Positions 5,404 through 11,563 of a stretch of DNA of 11,563 nt are shown in pieces. A model generated the notes under the pieces. It was not told the origin of the DNA and ran no database searches. It worked only from the letters and a program-made list of their open reading frames with translations. Origin of the DNA: Balneolales bacterium (GTDB lineage Bacteria; Bacteroidota; Rhodothermia; Balneolales; Natronogracilivirgulaceae); the NCBI GenBank assembly GCA_007133875.1, contig SLLW01000226.1, positions 1 to 11,563 of the forward strand, written 5' to 3'. Position 1 is the stretch's first letter. Every line of letters begins with the position of its first letter. A program made the position numbers and the translations under genes.

Positions 5404-7302
5404 TTGTCACAAACAGGCGAATACGCATCCCTTATCAAAGTTTTACCACCGGAAGTATCAAATAAAATTGCTGCCGGTGAAGTCGTTCAGAGACCGGCAT
5501 CTGTTGTCAAAGAATTGTTGGATAATGCAATCGACGCCGGTGCCGATCATATCGCAATAACGCTTCAGAATGCAGGACGGACCCTCATCCAGATCCGGGA
5601 TAATGGTTGCGGTATGTCGGAAGCCGATATGCGCCTCTGTTTTCAGCGTCATGCCACATCAAAATTGCAGAGTGTGGATGATCTGATGGATATCCGGACA
5701 CTCGGTTTCCGGGGGGAAGCCATGGCCTCCATTGCGTCTGTATCGCAGGTGACGGTCGCCTCAAAGCGGGTAGAAGATGAAAACGGAGTGGAATACGAAA
5801 TCAGGGGCGGGGAGGAGATTCGTCTCGAACCGGCAGCAACCGATGACGGCACTACCGTGACAGTCCGCAACCTGTTTTTTAATGTTCCGGCGCGGCGGGC
5901 TTTTCTGAAAACCGATGCCACCGAATTCCGGCATATTCTGCTGGCCATCCATCAGGCGGCAATTTCCCATCCGGAAATCATGTTTGATGTGGAAGCCGAC
6001 GGAGATGTTATTTACCGGCTGCATACCCGCGATCTCGAAAGCCGCATTTCCGAATTATTTGGAAAGTCCTACCGGGCCAGCCTGATCCCGGTTGCCGAAT
6101 CTACAAGCCTGGTACGAATTCACGGCCTTCTTTCTGATCCAAAACTTGCAAAAAAAACCAGGGGGGAGCAGTTTTTGTTCATTAACAACCGCCCTTTTCT
6201 GCATCGGCACCTGAACTATATCATCCAGGATATTTACAAAGATTGGATTCAGGATAACCAGTATCCATTTTATGCGCTCTTTTTTGAAGTGGATCCGGAG
6301 TTGGTAGATGTCAATGTGCACCCCTCCAAACAGGAGATCAAGTTTGAGGATGAACGGACGATCTCCACGTTCACCCGTTCGGTCGTAAAAAAAGCGCTGA
6401 ATGATCATATGCGTGTACCGGTTTGGGATCCAGACATAAACCAGCGGAGTGGTACGATTCCGGACTTTGAACAGGGTTTTTCTGATTCACGATCATTTGG
6501 TCCGGCATTGCGGCGCCCTGCGATACACAAAACCGGGTTTCAGGATTTCAAAGAGTATCGTCAGTCGATTCCCGGGGATACTGCAGACAGTCTGTATGGG
6601 CAGGCGAATCTCGATGAGCACGTACAAAGGGATCTAAGCAGACATCCTGACGATAGCGGCAGCCCCGGGCCCGGATCCGGATCAACACAGCCGGAACAGG
6701 AGTTGGAGTCACAAGCGCTGAACAAAACATCCCAGTACAGAAAGTCGGATTTCTGGCAGGTCCATAACGAATTTATCATCTCACAAACGAGAAACGGTAT
6801 GTTCATCATGGATCAACATGCCGCTCATAAACGAATCATCTATGAGAAAGTGCTGGGGGAAGCAGAGAGCGGACTTGCAAGCACCCAGCAGTTGCTGTTC
6901 CCCAAGACGATCAATTTTTCCGCTTCGGACTTCAGCCTGCTAAAAGAGTTGCATCCGGTCATAACCAGAATGGGGTTTAATGTCCAGCTGCTCAGCGGCA
7001 ACTCCGCAATGATCCTTGGTGTACCGTCCGATATCCGGCTGGATAACGAACAACATGTTCTGGAATCAATTATGGAACAGTATAAACGAATGGCCAAAAC
7101 AATTTCATTAAGTGAGAAACAGCGGGTAGCCCTTGCCCTGGCGAACAGAGCAGCCATTCCAAGAAACAAAAAACTTGGTGAGCCGGAGATGGAGGCCCTC
7201 GTGGATCAACTATTTGCCTGCGAAGAGCCATTCCATGATCCCCTGGGCAAACCCACACTTCGTTCTCTTTCGGTGGAGGAAATCAGAGCCATGTTCCGTT
7301 AG
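5404..7302 (+). CDS. mutL: DNA mismatch repair protein MutL (endonuclease motif degenerate)
   Basis: Mismatch-repair matchmaker that couples MutS recognition to strand removal, 632 residues. The GHKL ATPase domain covers about 1-340. Motif I is KELLDNAIDAGA, with catalytic-base Glu37 and Mg-binding Asn41. Motif II is DNGCG (66-70), motif III GFRGEA (101-106), and VDVNVHPSKQEIKF (301-314) carries the conserved Lys. A low-complexity linker (about 345-445, with a Gly/Pro/Ser stretch near 419-428) leads to the dimerisation domain (about 447-632). There the endonuclease motif DQHAx2Ex4E reads DQHAAHKRIIYE (470-481), with Lys476 replacing Glu. The later Cys/His metal motifs are also missing (NRAAIPRN 581-588, DPLGKP 612-617). 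Motif I has Asp40 where many MutL proteins have Glu. An in-frame stop at 5386 leaves no ATG or GTG, so TTG 5404 is the likely start (ATT 5401 or ATC 5398 are rarer options), with AGAAAG at 5387-5392 as a weak ribosome site. Confidence 0.95.
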   Translation: MSQTGEYASLIKVLPPEVSNKIAAGEVVQRPASVVKELLDNAIDAGADHIAITLQNAGRTLIQIRDNGCGMSEADMRLCFQRHATSKLQSVDDLMDIRTLGFRGEAMASIASVSQVTVASKRVEDENGVEYEIRGGEEIRLEPAATDDGTTVTVRNLFFNVPARRAFLKTDATEFRHILLAIHQAAISHPEIMFDVEADGDVIYRLHTRDLESRISELFGKSYRASLIPVAESTSLVRIHGLLSDPKLAKKTRGEQFLFINNRPFLHRHLNYIIQDIYKDWIQDNQYPFYALFFEVDPELVDVNVHPSKQEIKFEDERTISTFTRSVVKKALNDHMRVPVWDPDINQRSGTIPDFEQGFSDSRSFGPALRRPAIHKTGFQDFKEYRQSIPGDTADSLYGQANLDEHVQRDLSRHPDDSGSPGPGSGSTQPEQELESQALNKTSQYRKSDFWQVHNEFIISQTRNGMFIMDQHAAHKRIIYEKVLGEAESGLASTQQLLFPKTINFSASDFSLLKELHPVITRMGFNVQLLSGNSAMILGVPSDIRLDNEQHVLESIMEQYKRMAKTISLSEKQRVALALANRAAIPRNKKLGEPEMEALVDQLFACEEPFHDPLGKPTLRSLSVEEIRAMFR

Positions 7303-7409
7303 AAAATCCAGGATGTGTAAAGATCTTAAGGTTTTATAATTGTACTACATAACTTAATTCATTAACATGCTCTGTATAAATTTAGCAATCACAATTAAAC
7401 TATATCGTT

Positions 7410-7802
7410 ATGACGAAAGCCATCATCTTGGAGGACGATTTCATTATTGGGCTTTATATCAGTAACGAACTCAAAAAAGCTAACATTGAAGTAGCGGCAA
7501 CACTGGACAAGGGGGAAGATTTGGCAAAAAGTGTTGATGAACATTCACCGGATTTGCTCATTGTTGATGTGAAACTTAATGGAGTGCTTGACGGGATCGA
7601 TGCGGTTAATAATTTGTCTGATGAAAAGAAACCGGCAGTTGTTTTTATTACCGGTTCATCCACCGGTAAAACGTGTGAACGGATTCGGGAACTTAACCCA
7701 TTGGCAATGCTCAGCAAACCATTTAACAGCTCTGATTTCCAGCCAATTGTTCATCAGTTAATGCAGCCCCAGGCGAAATACGGGAACTCTGTACAGAACT
7801 GA
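7410..7802 (+). CDS. Stand-alone response-regulator receiver domain protein
   Basis: A CheY-like receiver domain fills almost the whole 130-residue protein, and no output domain follows. The acidic pocket is Glu8-Asp9-Asp10 in IILEDDF. The phosphoacceptor is Asp53 in LLIVDVKLNG. The switch residue is Thr81 in FITGSS, and the conserved lysine is Lys103 in LSKPF. The D-V-K-L-N-G-x-x-D-G-I-D surrounding is typical of single-domain regulators paired with PAS-type histidine kinases. No kinase or other two-component gene is in the window, so it is an orphan as far as can be seen. It starts 107 bases after mutL, behind an AT-rich stretch (7320-7409) that probably holds its own promoter, although I cannot pick convincing -35 and -10 boxes. 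It ends 26 bases from the convergent lipoprotein gene. It probably acts through protein-protein contacts. Confidence 0.88.
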   Translation: MTKAIILEDDFIIGLYISNELKKANIEVAATLDKGEDLAKSVDEHSPDLLIVDVKLNGVLDGIDAVNNLSDEKKPAVVFITGSSTGKTCERIRELNPLAMLSKPFNSSDFQPIVHQLMQPQAKYGNSVQN

Positions 7803-7828
7803 TACTGCTGCCGCCTTTATTTTTGGTT

Positions 7829-8872
7829 TTATAATCTGATTCGGTATCCCTGATCATCAAGGGCAGAGGAGTGCTCTTCGAGAAAGTTCTGAATGCGGTT
7901 TGATGAGACAATATGGGTTATTCCATATTCTATCCGGGTTTTCTCTTCCACATAGAGCTCATGTTGGTATGGGTGATGCAATATCTGATCCTGAAGGAGA
8001 TCCTCATTGGGTACGACCAGCCACTCCCTGTTCGCCGAAGCTGATCTGGCTATACCAACCCATTCAAACCGGGGGATCCCTCCGCGAATGGCCACCACAA
8101 CTCCGCCGCTAAATCCCGGATTAAAAAGCGCATCTGATAAAAACGAATGAAACCGGTCACGATTCGGACTGCTTACCAATCCTGTTGTTACCATCAGATG
8201 TCCTTTTGGGAAGCCGATATTGTAGGTGAAGGCGCCAAACGGTAATTCTTCCGGGTTGCCAAACTTATATGGAAAAACAGGGAAAGAAGACCTTACAGAA
8301 CCACTTAATTGGTTTTCGTCAATTCTGGCACCAATGACTGCCAGATCTGCCGCTTCGTCTGATGCCAGTTTTTCAAAGGATCCCAGATAGGGAGTGTCGA
8401 TCAACCAGTTGATCTGCCTTGTTTTTACAGTCATGCTCTCTAAAAAAGTCGATTCGGCATCACTGAACTCATAGAGAGTATCAGGAGAAGATACGACGTG
8501 ATCAGAGGTCAGCAACCCGACATGTTGTTGTGAGTTGTAAATAACGACTGCTGTGCCGGAAGATGTGGTATGTGAGGATATTTCAGCCAGTACAAAATCA
8601 TCAAATGAGTCATATGAGGCCAGGTCTTCCGGCCTGATTCGTTGCTCCGGATCGAACACATAGGTGCTGTAATAGGAGGTACTCGTTATCCTTTTCACCG
8701 ACTGCTTCATCTGATCAAGATAGGGCCCGGCATTTCCGAATGGATACCCGGTCACATATTCATCTGTCATGTCGGAATCCTGATAGACATACTCAACAGT
8801 CTGATAACATGATGTAAAAATCAATAAAACGGATAACAGTAAGGTGTGGACAAAAGCAGTTTGTCGCGGCAT
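7829..8872 (-). CDS. Trypsin-fold serine protease lipoprotein
   Basis: Putative envelope serine protease, 347 residues. The signal peptide (1-21) ends in the lipobox I-F-T-S-Cys22, so the protein should be lipid-anchored. After a Tyr/acid-rich stretch (23-50) and a helical part, a trypsin-like core runs from about 100 to 295. The triad can be read: His125 in GLLTSDHVVSS, Asp176 in DEAADLAVIGA and Ser255 in NPGFSGGVVVA. This resembles the S1C/Deg core (TNxHV, DLAVI, GNSGG), but with Phe before the Ser-Gly-Gly. There is no PDZ domain; about 50 residues of unassigned sequence follow the core. It is quite unlike the Deg protease at 1396-2940. It lies 30 bases downstream of the helical-repeat lipoprotein gene on the same strand, probably in one operon. 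An intact triad suggests a live enzyme. The substrate is unknown. Confidence 0.82.
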   Translation of the reverse strand: MPRQTAFVHTLLLSVLLIFTSCYQTVEYVYQDSDMTDEYVTGYPFGNAGPYLDQMKQSVKRITSTSYYSTYVFDPEQRIRPEDLASYDSFDDFVLAEISSHTTSSGTAVVIYNSQQHVGLLTSDHVVSSPDTLYEFSDAESTFLESMTVKTRQINWLIDTPYLGSFEKLASDEAADLAVIGARIDENQLSGSVRSSFPVFPYKFGNPEELPFGAFTYNIGFPKGHLMVTTGLVSSPNRDRFHSFLSDALFNPGFSGGVVVAIRGGIPRFEWVGIARSASANREWLVVPNEDLLQDQILHHPYQHELYVEEKTRIEYGITHIVSSNRIQNFLEEHSSALDDQGYRIRL

Positions 8873-8902
8873 AATAGATACCAGGTGGTTTTGTGGGCCC
8901 GG

Positions 8903-10804
8903 CTACATTTCGATATTCCCAAGTAGTTTAGCTGCCAACGATTCAAGTTCCTGATTCATTGTGAAATTTGCCGCGGCAAAACGTGATGCAGCATATTCAA
9001 GAGCTTCATCACGTTCACGGTCAGACCGGATTCGCTGGATGGTCTGAAGGGCATCCGAGGCAGCCTTCTGTGAGGTGGTGCTGGTATCAGCCCCGTGCAA
9101 ATGCAGATAGTGTGCCAGATCTGCTAATGCTTTGGCACGCCAATAGTAATTCCTGATGTCATAAGAAGTATTCGCGGCTCTTTCCAGACTTTTAGATTCC
9201 AGATACAAGCCGGTAATATAGTATCGATAATAGTGAAGGTTTTCGGTCATGAGGGCAAGAGATCCGGCCAGATCATGATAATCGGCTTGAATGGAAGTTT
9301 TCAACAAGTCGGTCATAATATCCCTGAAACCCGCATGATCCATAGCCAAATGGGCTGCAATGTCCAGGACACGGTCAGGCCGTCCAAGCTGTATCCATTT
9401 TTTTATGATCTCTTCAAGCATCTGATTTCGGTTACCAGCTCCGGATATTTGTAGGGCGGTCTCTTCGGTTCGTTCGAGTGAAGCAGCCGCTTGTGACCGC
9501 TCATTCCGCATCAGGTAAATTTCAACCATTCGCAATCGAAATTCCGTTTGTTGCAATGCGGAATTAATATTCTCCAGCAACGGATTGGTTGCTTCCAGCA
9601 GGGAGTCGGAACGTTCTTTATCACCATAGTCGGCCAGTATGTAGGCAATTTCAATCCGGGCGTTTGTTGTTTCAGAAAGCTCTTCAGAGAGCGTATTAAG
9701 CATTTCCAAAGCATCCGTAACCATTCCGTTGCGGGCGTGTTGAATTGCAATTCCGGCAATGGAGGTGTCCCGGAAGTAACTCCGTTCAAATCCGGAAACA
9801 ATCTCATTGGCTTCTTCCATTTTTTGCCTGCGTGCAAGCTCAATACTCAGATCACGCAGGGCAAAATCGGCATAATCGGCATCGATGTCCCGGATAGCAG
9901 ATATCACAGATCGGCTTGCATCAAAAGAACCGCGGGTAGCGTACATGCTTGCGAGGCTGGTCAGGGCATCAATGTGATCCAGTTCGTCACCACCCTCGGG
10001 ACCCGGTATGGGTTGGCCGGTAAATGCCTCAGCTTCCTCGCCCATCTCCCTGTCAAAAAGGTCTTCTGCTACAAGAGTAAGCAGGCGTATCTCTTCGGTT
10101 GGACTTACATAGTCCATTATCCGAAGCAGAGGTGCGATTTCTCCGTTTTCGGCCTGCCGGACATAACCCCCGGTTATGATGTTCTCCAGTGAGTGATACA
10201 ACAAAAGGCGATCCTGAATGCGGTCGGCCATTTCAAGTGCTTTATCCCACTCACCAAATGATGCATATGCTGAAGTAAGCTGATGATAAATCGGATCCGA
10301 AACTTCCGTGTTCCAGTGAAGATGTGCAGATTGGGCAACCTCATCAAGGATCTTCGAGTAGGGCCCATCGTTATTCTGCACCCATCGGGCATAACGTATC
10401 TGTTGTTCGGCTTTGGTAACGTCATCACCGATACGTCCCGTAAGGTAGCGTGATAAGTCATGAAAGCTTTCAAGTGCCCTGGCCCGCGCCTGAAAAACCG
10501 GTACTATTCTGCGTAATTCGCCGATAGTCAGTTCACCTACTCGTGTCTGCTGCTGCGTGACATTGACTGCAACCTGTGTTTCGGAGTAGGACTCAATGAT
10601 CTTGTCGATGTTGGCAAGAGCTCCCCGATACTTTTCGTAGGCAGCAACGGGATCATCACGTTCAATTTCTCGCGCTTCCTCGGTATACCGGTATGCTTCG
10701 ACAAAAAGCCGGTTTGCTTCCCGGTCAGGATCAGGGGAACTGCACTGTACCAGCAGCAGAAAAATTACGAACAGGATTGGATTTAAAAAGCGACAGATCG
10801 GCAT
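8903..10804 (-). CDS. Large helical-repeat (TPR-like) lipoprotein, function unknown
   Basis: A 633-residue exported protein. The N-terminal hydrophobic segment (9-19) leads to L-L-V-Q-Cys21-S-S, a lipobox with unusual Gln at -1. I infer a lipoprotein, with some doubt. The rest is almost wholly alpha-helical, with repeats of about 33-40 residues of the form 'Ala-x-x-Gly-x-x-x-x-Ala-Leu-x-x-Ala ... Arg-x-x-x-Leu-x-x-Ile-Ala'. Examples begin near 177 (SAYASFGEWDKALEMADRI), 283 (SLASMYATRGSFDASRSVI), 320, 353 (IQHARNGMVTDALEMLNTL), 388, 427 and 467 (KKWIQLGRPDRVLDIAAHL). This points to a TPR-like or related alpha-solenoid, a scaffold for protein binding, on the outside of a membrane. No catalytic motif is visible. 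Its neighbour 30 bases downstream is a protease lipoprotein, which suggests a scaffold-protease partnership. I do not recognise a named family. Confidence 0.8.
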   Translation of the reverse strand: MPICRFLNPILFVIFLLLVQCSSPDPDREANRLFVEAYRYTEEAREIERDDPVAAYEKYRGALANIDKIIESYSETQVAVNVTQQQTRVGELTIGELRRIVPVFQARARALESFHDLSRYLTGRIGDDVTKAEQQIRYARWVQNNDGPYSKILDEVAQSAHLHWNTEVSDPIYHQLTSAYASFGEWDKALEMADRIQDRLLLYHSLENIITGGYVRQAENGEIAPLLRIMDYVSPTEEIRLLTLVAEDLFDREMGEEAEAFTGQPIPGPEGGDELDHIDALTSLASMYATRGSFDASRSVISAIRDIDADYADFALRDLSIELARRQKMEEANEIVSGFERSYFRDTSIAGIAIQHARNGMVTDALEMLNTLSEELSETTNARIEIAYILADYGDKERSDSLLEATNPLLENINSALQQTEFRLRMVEIYLMRNERSQAAASLERTEETALQISGAGNRNQMLEEIIKKWIQLGRPDRVLDIAAHLAMDHAGFRDIMTDLLKTSIQADYHDLAGSLALMTENLHYYRYYITGLYLESKSLERAANTSYDIRNYYWRAKALADLAHYLHLHGADTSTTSQKAASDALQTIQRIRSDRERDEALEYAASRFAAANFTMNQELESLAAKLLGNIEM

Positions 10805-10958
10805 GGTTTACTTACTACAGATAAATTGTTTCAACGGAAAATACAACGTTTCCAATCGTTTTTTGAATGAATAATAAACCAACTGAAAAAAGAGGTGCGT
10901 TGTTTGGGGATTCTCATCTTCATAACATATATTATACATATTTTACAGGTGTTTTATT
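10805..10958. promoter_or_regulatory. Divergent promoter region, lipoprotein operon and helicase gene
   Basis: A 154-base AT-rich gap between two genes read away from each other, so promoters for both strands should lie here. The segment 10921-10945 is notably AT-rich (it includes ATATTATACATATTTT) and sits just before the helicase ribosome site, fitting a -10 region on the + strand. No -35 box at proper spacing and no clear operator palindrome could be chosen with confidence on either strand. Confidence 0.4.
10947..10951 (+). promoter_or_regulatory. Ribosome binding site of the helicase gene
   Basis: AGGTG lies seven bases before ATG 10959. It is the clearest Shine-Dalgarno-like site in the window and supports this ATG as the start, giving about 25 residues before the helicase Q motif. 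Confidence 0.55.
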
Positions 10959-11563
10959 ATGAAGAAATTTGTCTTACAGCGGGAAACTTCGCAGCGTGAT
11001 ACCGATTCTTATCAAATCGCGTATCGCGATCTACTGAATGAGGCTCAGCTCGATGCCGTTTTGCACGATCGCGGACCGGCACTGGTTGTGGCCGGTGCCG
11101 GTACCGGTAAAACCCGAACCCTGGTCTACCGTGTTGCCAGACTGATTGAAGACGGTACGCCTCCGGAATCACTCCTGCTTTTGACCTTTACCCGGCGGGC
11201 TGCACGAGAAATGCTGGAGCGATCCGCCACTATTCTGGATGAACGCTGCATCAGCGTGAAAGGAGGGACGTTTCACTGTTACTGCAATCAGATTTTGCAC
11301 CGGTATGCCGGCCGGTTGGGTTATCCATCCAACTTCACTCTGATGGATCAGGCTGATGCCACAGACACCATTCATCACTTGCGGTCGAATTTTATAAAAA
11401 ATGCCGGGATGAAGCGATTTCCGCAAAAACAGGCACTCCAGGCCATATTCTCCACGGCGGTGAACAAACAATCGACACTTTATGATATCATATCCGGGGA
11501 TTATCCACAATTCCTGGAACATCATGATGCGATTCAGGAAATATCTGACAGATACACCCGGTA
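10959..11563 (+). CDS. UvrD/PcrA-like superfamily 1 DNA helicase, N-terminal part (3' end outside window)
   Basis: ATP-dependent 3'-5' DNA helicase of the UvrD/Rep/PcrA type. Only the first 201 residues are present, and the frame is open to the right edge. The motifs appear in order. The Q motif is LNEAQLDAVL (Gln30), the Walker A loop is AGAGTGKT (45-52, with Lys51 and Thr52), and motif Ia is LTFTRRAAREM (75-85). Motif Ib is GGTFHCYCNQILHRY (102-116). The following helical segment matches the start of subdomain 1B (FTLMDQADA near 126). The N-terminus has about 25 extra residues before the Q motif. Family members unwind DNA in excision repair, mismatch repair and replication restart. With MutL encoded nearby a mismatch-repair role is possible but unproven. 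Which paralog it is (UvrD, PcrA, Rep or another SF1A helicase) cannot be settled without the C-terminal half. Confidence 0.92.
   Translation, partial: MKKFVLQRETSQRDTDSYQIAYRDLLNEAQLDAVLHDRGPALVVAGAGTGKTRTLVYRVARLIEDGTPPESLLLLTFTRRAAREMLERSATILDERCISVKGGTFHCYCNQILHRYAGRLGYPSNFTLMDQADATDTIHHLRSNFIKNAGMKRFPQKQALQAIFSTAVNKQSTLYDIISGDYPQFLEHHDAIQEISDRYTR

Noticed and set aside
6661..6684. GC-rich palindromic stretch (CCCGGGCCCGG and CCGGATCCGG) inside mutL
   Set aside because: It simply encodes the Gly/Pro/Ser linker between the two MutL domains; no sign of a functional DNA site.
7303..7409. Candidate promoter with TATAAA (7375-7380) and TAAATTTA before the response-regulator gene
   Set aside because: No matching -35 or -33 element at proper spacing could be found, so only the general AT-rich promoter character is reported.
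7787..7796. Perfect 10-bp palindrome TCTGTACAGA at the end of the response-regulator gene
   Set aside because: It lies inside coding sequence, is short enough to occur by chance and has no T-tract.
9548..10192. 214-codon open frame on the + strand inside the helical-repeat lipoprotein gene
   Set aside because: Antisense to a coherent repeat protein with signal peptide; the product has no recognisable motif and no start signal.

Overview
The window looks like a chromosomal housekeeping stretch from a member of the Bacteroidota/Rhodothermota/Balneolota group, with Balneolota-like as my best guess. This is an inference from four things: several lipoproteins with a Leu-Thr-Ser-Cys lipobox, mostly weak or absent Shine-Dalgarno sites, a small basic membrane protein just before mutL, and moderate GC with AT-rich promoter gaps. 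I see no phage, insertion sequence, CRISPR, tRNA or rRNA.

Left part, + strand (2-3514): a tightly packed run of an RND/MMPL-type exporter (only its C-terminal third is in the window), recO, a membrane-anchored Deg/HtrA serine protease with two PDZ domains, and a small LPP20-like lipoprotein. The first three are separated by only 3-5 bases, so they are probably co-transcribed. The run meets icd (NADP-type isocitrate dehydrogenase, - strand, 3618-4868) tail to tail. A good intrinsic terminator for icd lies at 3523-3553. A 22-bp near-perfect palindrome (4900-4921) sits about 42 bases before the icd start and is a likely operator.

Middle, + strand (5168-7802): a 61-residue, very basic protein with one C-terminal membrane helix, then mutL, then a stand-alone response-regulator receiver domain. 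mutL has no ATG in reach and most likely starts at TTG 5404. The MutL protein keeps its ATPase motifs, but the C-terminal endonuclease motif reads DQHAAHKRIIYE, with Lys where the catalytic Glu belongs, and the other metal-site motifs are also gone. It is predicted to be nicking-deficient.

Right part (7829-10804, - strand): a probable two-gene operon of envelope lipoproteins. The first gene encodes a 633-residue alpha-helical-repeat (TPR-like) lipoprotein, and the second a 347-residue trypsin-fold lipoprotein with an intact His-Asp-Ser triad and no PDZ domain. I cannot assign either to a named system, so this pair is the best candidate for something uncharacterised. A divergent intergenic region (10805-10958) separates it from the start of a UvrD/PcrA-like superfamily 1 helicase that runs off the right end.

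Overall the window mixes DNA repair (RecO, MutL, UvrD-like helicase) with envelope proteostasis (two different serine proteases, three lipoproteins, an exporter). Apart from adjacency, the sequence does not show that the repair and envelope genes work together.
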